A model generated the notes under the pieces. The model saw only the letters and a list, made by a program, of their open reading frames with translations. It was not told the origin of the DNA and did no database searches. From Nocardia inohanensis NBRC 100128 (GTDB lineage Bacteria > Actinomycetota > Actinomycetes > Mycobacteriales > Mycobacteriaceae): DNA of 64,000 bases. Below, piece after piece: positions 25,369-32,812 of this stretch. The position numbers and the translations under genes were made by a program. Numbering within the stretch: position 1 is the stretch's first letter; each line of letters starts with the position of its first letter. Location of the stretch: contig NZ_BDBK01000001.1 in NCBI RefSeq assembly GCF_001612945.1, forward strand, positions 496,001 through 560,000, given 5' to 3'.

Positions 25369-26604
25369 ATGTCTATCGACACCAATGCCCACATCCACGC
25401 CCCCGATACCACCCAGCTCGACATCGCCGGTGATCTGCTGGCGCTGCTGGGCGAGACGACCACCGAGCCCCGCGCGGACAATCAACTCGAGGCGCTCACC
25501 CTGGCCGTGGCCGCCGACCTGCCGGTGCTGCTGTGGGGTGAACCGGGTATCGGCAAGACCGCCGCGCTGACCCAGCTGGCCGAGACCTTGGACCTGCCGT
25601 TGACCACGGTGATCGCGAGCGTCCATGAGCCGTCCGACTTTTCGGGCCTGCCCATCATCGGCGACGATCCCGCCGAACAGGGCGTCCCGATGGCCCCGCC
25701 GGATTGGGCGGTCCGGCTGGTCCGCGCCGGCCGGGGCCTGCTGTTCCTCGACGAGCTCTCCACCGCCCCGCCCGCCGTGCAGGCCGCACTGCTGCGCCTG
25801 GTGCTGGAACGCCGGATCGGCGCGCTGAAACTCCCACCCGGCGTGCGCATCGTGGCCGCCGCCAACCCGCGCTCCTCGGCCGCGGACGGCTGGGAACTGA
25901 GCCCGCCGCTGGCCAACCGATTCGTGCACCTGTACTGGACCCACGATCACGACGTGGTCGTGCGCGGCCTGGGCGGAGTGTGGCCGCGCGCCACCCTGCC
26001 GCGGTTGGATCCGGAAAAGCTCACGGAGGCAGTGGCTTTCGCCCGCCGCGCCGTATGTGTGCTGCTCGCGGCCCGCCCCAAGCTGGTACACCAGCTGCCC
26101 TCCACCGAAACCCGGCGCGGCGGGGCCTGGGCCTCACCGCGCAGCTGGGATATGGCGTTGCGGCTGATCGCCTTCGCCACCGCGGCCGGCTCTTCGCGGG
26201 ACGTGCTGTCGCTGCTGATCCGCGGCACGGTGGGCGACGGCCCGGGTTTCGAACTGCTGACCAGCCTGGACCGGATGGACCTGCCGGATCCCGAAGTGCT
26301 GCTGGCGGACCCGGATTCCGCCGTCCTGCCCGAGCGCGGCGATCTGCGGCAAGCCGTCCTCGACGGGGTGGTGGCGGCGGTCCGCAAGCGCCCGGACCAG
26401 GCGCGCTGGGATGCGGCCTGGACGCTGCTGGTGCGCGCGGCCGAAACCGGCGCCCCGGACCTGGTCGTGGTCCCCGCGACCACGCTCGCCACCCTGCGCC
26501 AGGGCAATTGGTCCGTTCCGGCCGCGATCGACCGGCTGGCCGGGGTGGTGTCGGTATCCCAGCGCGCCGATCGCGCCGCCGACCTCGTACAGGCGGCCCG
26601 ATGA
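25369..26604 (+). CDS. MoxR-type AAA+ ATPase
   Basis: 411 residues. Walker A GEPGIGKT (57-64), Walker B LLFLDEL with D128-E129, sensor-1 asparagine in IVAAANPRSS and an arginine-containing second-region helix bundle after 190. MoxR ATPases act as chaperones that insert cofactors or remodel complexes together with VWA-domain partners. Translation of the VWA-like partner is coupled by a 4-bp ATGA overlap. The C-terminal third is longer than in minimal MoxR proteins and is unassigned. Confidence 0.93.
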   Translation: MSIDTNAHIHAPDTTQLDIAGDLLALLGETTTEPRADNQLEALTLAVAADLPVLLWGEPGIGKTAALTQLAETLDLPLTTVIASVHEPSDFSGLPIIGDDPAEQGVPMAPPDWAVRLVRAGRGLLFLDELSTAPPAVQAALLRLVLERRIGALKLPPGVRIVAAANPRSSAADGWELSPPLANRFVHLYWTHDHDVVVRGLGGVWPRATLPRLDPEKLTEAVAFARRAVCVLLAARPKLVHQLPSTETRRGGAWASPRSWDMALRLIAFATAAGSSRDVLSLLIRGTVGDGPGFELLTSLDRMDLPDPEVLLADPDSAVLPERGDLRQAVLDGVVAAVRKRPDQARWDAAWTLLVRAAETGAPDLVVVPATTLATLRQGNWSVPAAIDRLAGVVSVSQRADRAADLVQAAR

Positions 26605-27833
26605 GCGTGAACGCCCCCGCCGCACTGGATCTCGGCAAACTCTTCGCCGCCCGCCTGTATGCGGTCCGGGTCCGCCCGTATCTGGCGACCGCGCTGTTCG
26701 CGCTGAACATCGTCGAATCCCGGCGCGTCCCGACCATGAGCGTGGACAAGCATTGGCGCTGCTACGTCTCACCGGCCTTCGTGGATCGCATGCCCGTCGA
26801 GGAATTGGCGGGCGTGCTCGTGCACGAGGTCTCTCACCTGCTGCGTGACCATCACAGCCGCGGTGAACGTTTCGCCCGTGAGCACGAACTGACCGGCCCG
26901 GCGGAGGCCCTGCGCCGCAATATCGCCGCCGACTTCGAGATCAACGACGACATCTACGGCGATGGCCTGGTCCGCCCCGAAGGCGCGATCATGCCCACCG
27001 ACATCGACCTGCCCGAGGGCCTGCTCATGGAGGAGTACCTGCGCGAATTCCAGTCCAGCGCATACACCCCCGCGATGGCCTGGCTCGACTGCGGCAGCGG
27101 TGCGGACGGCCGCGAACGCGACTGGGAGCTCGGCCCCGACGGCGCGGACGGTCTCAGCGAACAGCAACGCGACGCGGTCCGATTCCGGGTGGCGCAGGGC
27201 ATCATCGGCCGCCCCGGCAACACTCCCGAAGCCTGGCGGCGCTGGGCCGAGGAGGTCTTCCACCCCACGCAGCCCTGGCGCGACCTGCTCGGCGCGGCAC
27301 TGCGCGCCGCCGTCTCGGCCCCCGGCGCGGGCGAGGACTACACCTACGGCCGCCCGGCCCGCCGCTCGGTCAGCCTGCCCGGCGTAGTGCTGCCGAGCCT
27401 GCGCCGCACCCCGCCCCGGGTCACCGTCATCATCGATACCTCCGGCTCGGTCAGCGATACCGAATTGGGCAGCGCCCTACTGGAAGTCACCGCCATCTCC
27501 CGTGCGATCGGCGGCCGCCGCGACCTGGTCACGGTGCTGTCCTGCGATGCCGCCGCCCGCATCGCGCACCCGCTGTGCGAGGCCGAAGGCATACCGCTGA
27601 TGGGTGGCGGCGGCACCGATCTGCGCGCGGGCTTCGCCAAGGCCCTGCGCGCCCAGCCTCGCCCGGACGCCGTCGTCGTGCTGACCGACGGCCAAACCCC
27701 CTGGCCGGCCGCCAAACCATCGTGCCGGACGGTGGTGGGCCTGTTCCGGCGTGGCAACTCCTACAGCGAACACAACCCCGACTACGTCCCCGATGCCCCG
27801 CCCGTCTGGGCCCGCGTCGTCGACATCGGATGA
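26601..27833 (+). CDS. DUF2201 protein: metallopeptidase-like plus VWA-like domains
   Basis: 410 residues. The N-terminal putative metallopeptidase-like domain carries HEVSHLLRDHH (H75, E76, H79), so a zinc-peptidase fold is plausible. The C-terminal VWA-like domain begins near 270 with the metal-adhesion motif DTSGSVS (D279). It starts on the last bases of moxR, which strongly implies a joint complex. The ATPase would drive conformational work and this protein would bind the client. Substrate unknown. It ends at TGA 27831-27833. Confidence 0.92.
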   Translation: MSVNAPAALDLGKLFAARLYAVRVRPYLATALFALNIVESRRVPTMSVDKHWRCYVSPAFVDRMPVEELAGVLVHEVSHLLRDHHSRGERFAREHELTGPAEALRRNIAADFEINDDIYGDGLVRPEGAIMPTDIDLPEGLLMEEYLREFQSSAYTPAMAWLDCGSGADGRERDWELGPDGADGLSEQQRDAVRFRVAQGIIGRPGNTPEAWRRWAEEVFHPTQPWRDLLGAALRAAVSAPGAGEDYTYGRPARRSVSLPGVVLPSLRRTPPRVTVIIDTSGSVSDTELGSALLEVTAISRAIGGRRDLVTVLSCDAAARIAHPLCEAEGIPLMGGGGTDLRAGFAKALRAQPRPDAVVVLTDGQTPWPAAKPSCRTVVGLFRRGNSYSEHNPDYVPDAPPVWARVVDIG

Positions 27834-27890
27834 GGGCTGTGCGAGCGGTCCTACATGCAGTTCTTTCGGCCACTTTGCGTTGTTCGCGAC

Positions 27891-27909
27891 ACGTGTACGA
27901 TACGCACGT
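27891..27909. promoter_or_regulatory. Palindromic site before the CoA-transferase gene
   Basis: ACGTG-N9-CACGT inverted repeat that includes TACGAT (a plausible -10) and lies 28 bp before the TTG start. It could be an operator for a TetR/FadR-type regulator; no candidate regulator lies next to it. Confidence 0.35.
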
Positions 27910-27936
27910 ATTGTCTGTTGATCGGAGGTCGCGACG

Positions 27937-28755
27937 TTGCTACCCCTCACTGGAGTCCGGGTCGTCTCGCTGGCGGTGAATCTGCCCGGTCCGCTGGCCG
28001 CGGCGCGGCTGGCCGAACTGGGTGCGAGCGTGGTGAAGGTGGAGCCGCCGGCCGGGGATCCGCTCGCGGCCGCGGCACCGGACTGGTATCGGATGCTGAT
28101 CGAGCATCAGGAAGTCGTCACGCTCGATGTGAAGCAGGATGCCGATCGGGGCAAGCTCGACGAGCTGCTCGCCGATGCCGATCTGCTCATCACCTCCATG
28201 CGCCCGACCGCGCTCGCCCGGCTCGGGCTCGCGCGACCGCAGGACCGGTTCCCGAAGCTGTCGCTGATCGAAATCGTCGGGCACGCGGCGGATCCCGAGG
28301 TGCCCGGTCATGATCTGAACTATCAGGCCGTACACGGCACGCTGACCCCGCCGCAGATGCCGACGGTGCCGATCGCCGACATGCTGGGTGCGGAGCGGAC
28401 CGTCTCCACGGCGCTGGCCGCGCTGGTGCGACGGGCGGAAACCGGTGGGGGAGAGCCCTATCGGGTCGCGCTGGAAGACGCGGCCGCGCGCGCCGGGGAT
28501 GCCGTCCGTTACCGGCTGATGGGCAAGGACGCGATCCTCGGCGGCGCGTTCCCCGGCTACGGCATCTACGAATGCGCGGACGGTCACGTCGCGCTGGGCG
28601 CGGTCGAACCGCACTTCTTCATGCGCACCCTGGAAGTCTTCGGCGCGGACGGCAGCCACGAGAGCCTGCGCGCAGCCTTCGCCGGCAGGACCATTGCCGA
28701 ACTCGAGGCGATCGCGGCGGATAAAGACCTGCCCCTCAACGGAATTCGCTCCTGA
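27937..28755 (+). CDS. Short class III CoA-transferase (CaiB/BaiF family)
   Basis: 272 residues from a TTG start preceded by GGAGGTC. Opening LPLTGVRVVSLAVNLPGPLA and ASVVKVEPPAGDPL are typical of family III CoA-transferases/alpha-methylacyl-CoA racemases. The catalytic aspartate is D148 in VPIADMLGA. It is shorter than the usual 360-400 residues, so it lacks part of the interlocked-ring C-terminus but keeps the active site. The 18-bp gap to the acyl-CoA dehydrogenase suggests a joint role in activating and oxidising a carboxylic acid. Confidence 0.88.
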   Translation: MLPLTGVRVVSLAVNLPGPLAAARLAELGASVVKVEPPAGDPLAAAAPDWYRMLIEHQEVVTLDVKQDADRGKLDELLADADLLITSMRPTALARLGLARPQDRFPKLSLIEIVGHAADPEVPGHDLNYQAVHGTLTPPQMPTVPIADMLGAERTVSTALAALVRRAETGGGEPYRVALEDAAARAGDAVRYRLMGKDAILGGAFPGYGIYECADGHVALGAVEPHFFMRTLEVFGADGSHESLRAAFAGRTIAELEAIAADKDLPLNGIRS

Positions 28756-28773
28756 ACGGAAAGTAGAACAACG

Positions 28774-29934
28774 ATGTCCGAACTTTTCCCTGATTACCGG
28801 CCCACTTGGGAAACCGATCAGCATCGCGAGCTGCGCAAGCACGCCGCCGAATTCTTCCGCAAGGAGATCACGCCCAATCGCGAACGCTGGACCAAACAGC
28901 ACGCGGTCGACCGGGAATTCTGGAACAAGGCCGGTGACGCGGGGCTGCTCGGCCTGGATCTGCCCGAGGAATTCGGTGGCGCGGGCGGCGATTTCGGCCT
29001 CCAGGCCGTCGTGCAGGAGGAACTGGTCTACGCGCACGACAACGGTTTCGGCTTCTCGGTGCATTCGCCGATCGTGTCGCACTACGTCCACCGTTACGGC
29101 AATGCCGAGCAGCGTGCCAAATGGCTGCCGGGCATTATCAGCGGTGAGCTGGTGCTGGCCATCGCCATGACCGAACCCGGCACCGGATCGGACCTGCAAT
29201 CGGTGCGCACCACCGCCGTGCGCGAGGGCGACCATTACGTCATCAACGGCTCGAAGACGTTCATCTCCAATGGAACCCACTGCGATCTGCTGGTGATCGT
29301 CGCCAAGACCGACCCGTCCCAGGGCGCGGCCGGTGTCTCGCTCATTGTCGCCGAAACCGAGGATCTGCCGGGCTTCGAACGCGGCCGGGTGCTGGAGAAG
29401 ATGGGCCAGCACGCGCAGGACACCCGCGAACTGTTCTTCTCCGATATGCGGGTACCGGTCGCGAACCTGCTCGGCGAGCAGGAGGGTCTGGGCTTCTATC
29501 AGCTGATGGAGCAGCTGGCCCGCGAGCGGTTGATCATCGCCAGCCTGTGCTCGGCCCTGGCCGAAGCCGCCGTGCTGGAGGCGCTGCGGTATTCGAAGGA
29601 ACGCGAGGCCTTCGGCCGTCCCATCGGCAAATTCCAGCACAACGCCTTCACCCTGGCCGAGTGCAAGACCGAGGCGCTCGCCATCAAAACCCTTGTCGAC
29701 TACGCGATTCAGCAGTACATCGACGGCAAGAACGACCCGTCGACGGCCTCCATGGCCAAACTGTTCGCCGCCGAGACCTCCGACAAGGTCATCGACAAGT
29801 GCTTGCAGCTGTTCGGCGGCTACGGATACATGATGGAGTACCCGATCGCGAACATGTACACCGGTTCGCGCGTGAACCGCATCTACGGCGGCACCAGTGA
29901 GATCATGAAGGAGATCATCTCCCGCTCCCTCTGA
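28774..29934 (+). CDS. Acyl-CoA dehydrogenase
   Basis: 386 residues, full length. FAD/substrate signatures LAIAMTEPGTGSDLQSVRT and NGSKTFISNG, tetramer helix REAFGRPIGKFQHNAF, and C-terminal RIYGGTSEIMKEI. The position occupied by the catalytic Glu in MCAD-type enzymes is Gly here, so the base probably lies in the central helix as in isovaleryl/long-chain types. Flavin-dependent alpha-beta dehydrogenation in the cytoplasm, working with the CoA-transferase just upstream. Confidence 0.95.
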   Translation: MSELFPDYRPTWETDQHRELRKHAAEFFRKEITPNRERWTKQHAVDREFWNKAGDAGLLGLDLPEEFGGAGGDFGLQAVVQEELVYAHDNGFGFSVHSPIVSHYVHRYGNAEQRAKWLPGIISGELVLAIAMTEPGTGSDLQSVRTTAVREGDHYVINGSKTFISNGTHCDLLVIVAKTDPSQGAAGVSLIVAETEDLPGFERGRVLEKMGQHAQDTRELFFSDMRVPVANLLGEQEGLGFYQLMEQLARERLIIASLCSALAEAAVLEALRYSKEREAFGRPIGKFQHNAFTLAECKTEALAIKTLVDYAIQQYIDGKNDPSTASMAKLFAAETSDKVIDKCLQLFGGYGYMMEYPIANMYTGSRVNRIYGGTSEIMKEIISRSL

Positions 29935-29981
29935 AGGGGTGCAGCGAAATTCGATTGATGGGCGCGGGTGCTGAGCTGGTG

Positions 29982-30002
29982 CCCGGTCCACCTTGGACCG
30001 GG
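29982..30002 (+). terminator. Hairpin after the acyl-CoA dehydrogenase
   Basis: 9-bp stem CCCGGTCCA / TGGACCGGG with a 3-base loop, 47 bp after the stop; no T-run, so termination strength is uncertain. Confidence 0.5.
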
Positions 30003-30116
30003 TACCGCCGAGCCCTCGCGCTGCTCGCCCATTCGCGCCGCCTCGCCGCCGTCGCCTGACCTCTGATTGTTGCCGAGCGGACGGTGATCTCGCGGCGAGT
30101 CATGGAGTGGCGGAAG

Positions 30117-30419
30117 TCAATTCGCGTTCATGATGTGACCGCTGATGGCGTCGTCTATCGGCCGGCGGCCCGTGCAGGATTCGGGGGCGTCGATGCCGTC
30201 GAAGATCGCGTCGAGGATCTCGGCGCGATCCAGCGTGGTGGGGAAGATGCGGGTGGCGCGGGCGCTGAGGATTACCGCGTGCAGGACCGTGGCATAAATT
30301 TGCGTGCGGGGCACGGTCAGTCGCCAGCCGTAGCGTTCATGATCGCGTAGGCGGGCTTCGACGGCGTCGAGAACGTCTACGAGGACCTGGAATTCGATCT
30401 TGTCGTCATCGCCGCTCAT
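30117..30419 (-). CDS. Hypothetical protein
   Basis: 100 residues from the ATG at 30419 with GGAGG upstream. DKIEFQVLVDVLDAVEARLR then DHERYGWRLTVPRTQIYATV reads as a helix-rich cytoplasmic protein. No family recognised. Divergent from the XRE-DUF397 pair across a 183-bp AT-leaning promoter region, so it may be part of the same regulatory unit. Confidence 0.65.
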   Translation of the reverse strand: MSGDDDKIEFQVLVDVLDAVEARLRDHERYGWRLTVPRTQIYATVLHAVILSARATRIFPTTLDRAEILDAIFDGIDAPESCTGRRPIDDAISGHIMNAN

Positions 30420-30602
30420 CACCGGTACCTCCCTGTCGTTGCCATGGATATCAGGACAGCACCGAAATGTGTTCGGTTGCAGTAGAATCGGTTACCCGAT
30501 TCAGATTCGTCCGAATAGCCATGAAGCAATCCGAAAACCTCGTGAACTGCACCCGATTTCGTGACCGGCTCGACCCGATTTCGATTTTGATGGGAACACG
30601 AC

Positions 30603-31520
30603 ATGACCAGCACGCACGAAGACGTCGCTGAGGTCCCGCTGAGTTCGACCCTGCCGCGACGGCAACTCGGCCGGTTCCTGCGGGAGTGGCGGGAAGCGAA
30701 CGGCTTTACAATTGCCGCCGCCGCGAAGCTGGCGGATCTGTCCGCGTCGGCCTTGCAGCGGATCGAGGCGGGGCAGACTCAGAAGGTGCGCAAGCAGGAT
30801 GTGCGCGCACTGTGCGAAGTCTTCGGCGTCGCAACGGCTGAGACGCGCGCGGCTATCGAGCTGGCCGAGGTCGCGAGGACGCAAAGCTGGTATCACGCCT
30901 ACGGTGGTCTGTATTCCGAAGCGTTCAATATGTACACCGGGCTCGAAGCCGCCGCGCAGCGGTTGATCACCTACCACGAGCATGTCCCCGGTCTGCTGCA
31001 AACCGCTGATTATGCCCGCGCGGTCATCGGTGCCTACCCCGGATTCACCGACGGCGTCGACATCGATCGTCGCGTGGAACACCGAATGAAGCGGCAGGCC
31101 ATCGTCACTCGCAAGACCAGACCGGTCGTGCTGACGGTGCTGCTGCACGAATCGGCGCTGCATCGGGTGATCGGCGGTCCGCGCGTCATGGCCGCGCAAC
31201 TGCGCCACCTCGCCGAGATCTCGAAACTGCCGAACGTCTCGGTGCGCATTCACCCGTTCTCGGCCGGGCTTACGTGGGGGATGCCACGCGGATCCTTCAC
31301 CATCCTGGAGTTCGGGCAGGCCGCCGCCGACGAAGTCGCAGAACCGCCGATCGTGTACATCGAGGGTGGTCCGACGCAGGATGTGTATCTGGAGAAGCCC
31401 GACGAGGTCCGGCTCTACAGTGAGCTCGCCTCGGCGATCGAAAGTGCTGCGCTGGAAGATGATCCGTCCCGGGAGCTGATTCGCCGGGTGACGAAGGAGT
31501 TCGAACATGACAAACAGTGA
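30603..31520 (+). CDS. XRE-family regulator with DUF5753 (Scr1-type)
   Basis: 305 residues. An N-terminal helix-turn-helix (about 20-75, LREWREANGFTIAAAAKLAD then LSASALQRIEAGQTQKVRKQ) is followed by the DUF5753 domain (100-295), marked by ITYHEHVPGLLQTADYARAV and the end block EVRLYSELASAIESAAL. This is the common actinomycete pair with a DUF397 protein. Such pairs act in development and secondary metabolism, and some behave like toxin-antitoxin modules. The DUF397 gene starts 14 bp before this stop. Confidence 0.93.
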   Translation: MTSTHEDVAEVPLSSTLPRRQLGRFLREWREANGFTIAAAAKLADLSASALQRIEAGQTQKVRKQDVRALCEVFGVATAETRAAIELAEVARTQSWYHAYGGLYSEAFNMYTGLEAAAQRLITYHEHVPGLLQTADYARAVIGAYPGFTDGVDIDRRVEHRMKRQAIVTRKTRPVVLTVLLHESALHRVIGGPRVMAAQLRHLAEISKLPNVSVRIHPFSAGLTWGMPRGSFTILEFGQAAADEVAEPPIVYIEGGPTQDVYLEKPDEVRLYSELASAIESAALEDDPSRELIRRVTKEFEHDKQ

Positions 31521-31704
31521 CCTATCCGGACCCGCTTGGTTCAAGAGCAGCTACAGCGGTAGCCAGGGCGACTGCGTCGAGATCGCTTGGCTGCCGGAAG
31601 GCCATGTCGGCGTTCGTGATTCGAAGAACCCGACCGGCCCGGCCCTGGTCCTCTCTCCAGGCGAATGGGACGCTTTCATCGACGGGGTCCGGAAATGCGG
31701 GTGA
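31507..31704 (+). CDS. DUF397 small protein
   Basis: 65 residues, unmistakable DUF397: AWFKSSYSGSQGDCVEIAWL then GVRDSKNPTGPALVLSPGEW and a final VRKCG. It overlaps the XRE gene, so it is translated with it. Expected to modulate or be bound by the XRE partner. Confidence 0.95.
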   Translation: MTNSDLSGPAWFKSSYSGSQGDCVEIAWLPEGHVGVRDSKNPTGPALVLSPGEWDAFIDGVRKCG

Positions 31705-31761
31705 CGGTTGATCGGCGGACGCGCTAATGTGGCGGCTGCCAACAGATCCAGGGGGAGACAG

Positions 31762-31983
31762 ATGCGTTCAGTTCGGAATTCAGTGATCGTTTGCGCGGTG
31801 GCGGTCGCCGCGGTGCTCACCGGTTCGGTGGTCGCTTCCGCCGATCCCGGCGGGGTCAAGCCCGGTCAGCCGTGCGGTAATGCCGACGCCGTGACCAAAG
31901 GGGCTGATGGCCGCACGCTTTACTGCAATCCGACCGTGAACGGTCGCGGCGCAGGCAATCTCGTCTGGCAGTTGCTGCCGTAG
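31762..31983 (+). CDS. Small secreted protein
   Basis: 73 residues after a GGGGGAG ribosome site. Signal peptide RNSVIVCAVAVAAVLTGSVV with cleavage after SADP region, then a 45-residue mature part with two cysteines (QPCGN, LYCNP) and a tryptophan near the end. Exported; function unknown. A strong terminator follows. Confidence 0.7.
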   Translation: MRSVRNSVIVCAVAVAAVLTGSVVASADPGGVKPGQPCGNADAVTKGADGRTLYCNPTVNGRGAGNLVWQLLP

Positions 31984-31994
31984 TTCGGGCGACC

Positions 31995-32035
31995 ACGGCC
32001 CTCACCATCGGATGTCGATGGTGGGGGCCGTTTTC
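31995..32035 (+). terminator. Rho-independent terminator
   Basis: 16-bp stem ACGGCCCTCACCATCG / CGATGGTGGGGGCCGT (one mismatch) followed by TTTT, 12 bp after the secreted-protein stop. It separates the upstream genes from the NRPS locus. Confidence 0.88.
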
Positions 32036-32335
32036 ATGCCGCGAGCCGACTGGGGCCCGCACCGGAAAGGGGCTGCCCTTCTTCAGGGCAGGCACTGGCC
32101 AGTGTTAGCCCGCATCCGGGCGAAGCGGGCAGGTTTACGGGCGTGTTGCGTTGTGTTTACGGTGGTTAGGCGAATCGGAGGCAATCCCGATGTAGTGATT
32201 GCGTAGTTCGATTCGAATTCTGCGGCAATGAATTTCGCGGATGTGATTTCCAGCCCGCCTTGTGCCGCGTCGTCCGGCGGTAACCACTGCCTCACGGGGA
32301 GAAATGCGTTCTACGGAGCAGGAGGATCGATTCCG
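32036..32335. promoter_or_regulatory. NRPS-locus leader region
   Basis: 300 bp without a gene; AT content rises from 32130 to 32240. The promoter of the adenylation-fragment/NRPS operon should be here. A loose iron-box-like sequence (GGTGGTTAGGCGAATCGGA, 32161-32179) matches the IdeR consensus at only 12 of 19 positions by eye. Confidence 0.35.
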
Positions 32336-32767
32336 ATGCGTACGAGGACTTTCGACGGTGGCGTGAGTGTTGTTCCGGTGGTTCCGGATAACGTTGTGGC
32401 ATCCGATGGCGGGTTTCGATTGACCTATTCGGATCTCGACGTCTGGTCTAATCGGCTGGCCCGCATGCTGTTGCGGCGCGGAGTCGGGCCGGGCTGTCTC
32501 GTCGCGATCGCCGCGGTGCCCGGATTCGAGGCGGTCGCGGTGCGATACGCACTGGTCAAACTGGGTGCGACGGCGTGGCGGGTGCGCGATGGGATGTTCA
32601 CTCCGGCAGCCACCGCGGGCGTGACCGTGCGGGACCGGCATCCCGGATCGAGCGATTCGGTGCGCTGGCTGGTACTCGATGACCGGGCCGCGCTGCGCGA
32701 ATATCTGAGTACCTCCGGCGCCCCGTTGACCGCGGCCGAATCGGGTATGCACCGCCACGCCGGCTGA
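32336..32767 (+). CDS. Stand-alone N-terminal fragment of an adenylation domain
   Basis: 143 residues after an AGGAGG ribosome site. It aligns with the start of the adenylation domains encoded next door: LTYSDLDVWSNRLARMLLRR (compare [20 protein letters not shown] in module 1), then RYALVKLGATAWRV and a VRWLVLDDRAALRE end. It stops before the core A3 phosphate-binding loop, so it cannot adenylate. No frame breaks; start and stop are clean. It may be a decaying duplicate or a retained docking/structural piece. It lies 45 bp before the NRPS gene. Confidence 0.8.
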   Translation: MRTRTFDGGVSVVPVVPDNVVASDGGFRLTYSDLDVWSNRLARMLLRRGVGPGCLVAIAAVPGFEAVAVRYALVKLGATAWRVRDGMFTPAATAGVTVRDRHPGSSDSVRWLVLDDRAALREYLSTSGAPLTAAESGMHRHAG

Positions 32768-32812
32768 TCCCCGGAGCAGGAATCGAAATCCCATTTCGCA
32801 GACAGGAAAACC

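Noticed and set aside
23638..27833. Known VMAP-type ternary conflict system
   Set aside because: No VMAP-like caspase or other effector domain is visible, so a defence label would be unsupported.
32161..32179. Iron box upstream of the NRPS
   Set aside because: Only 12 of 19 positions match by eye and the second half-site is poor; kept only as a weak note.
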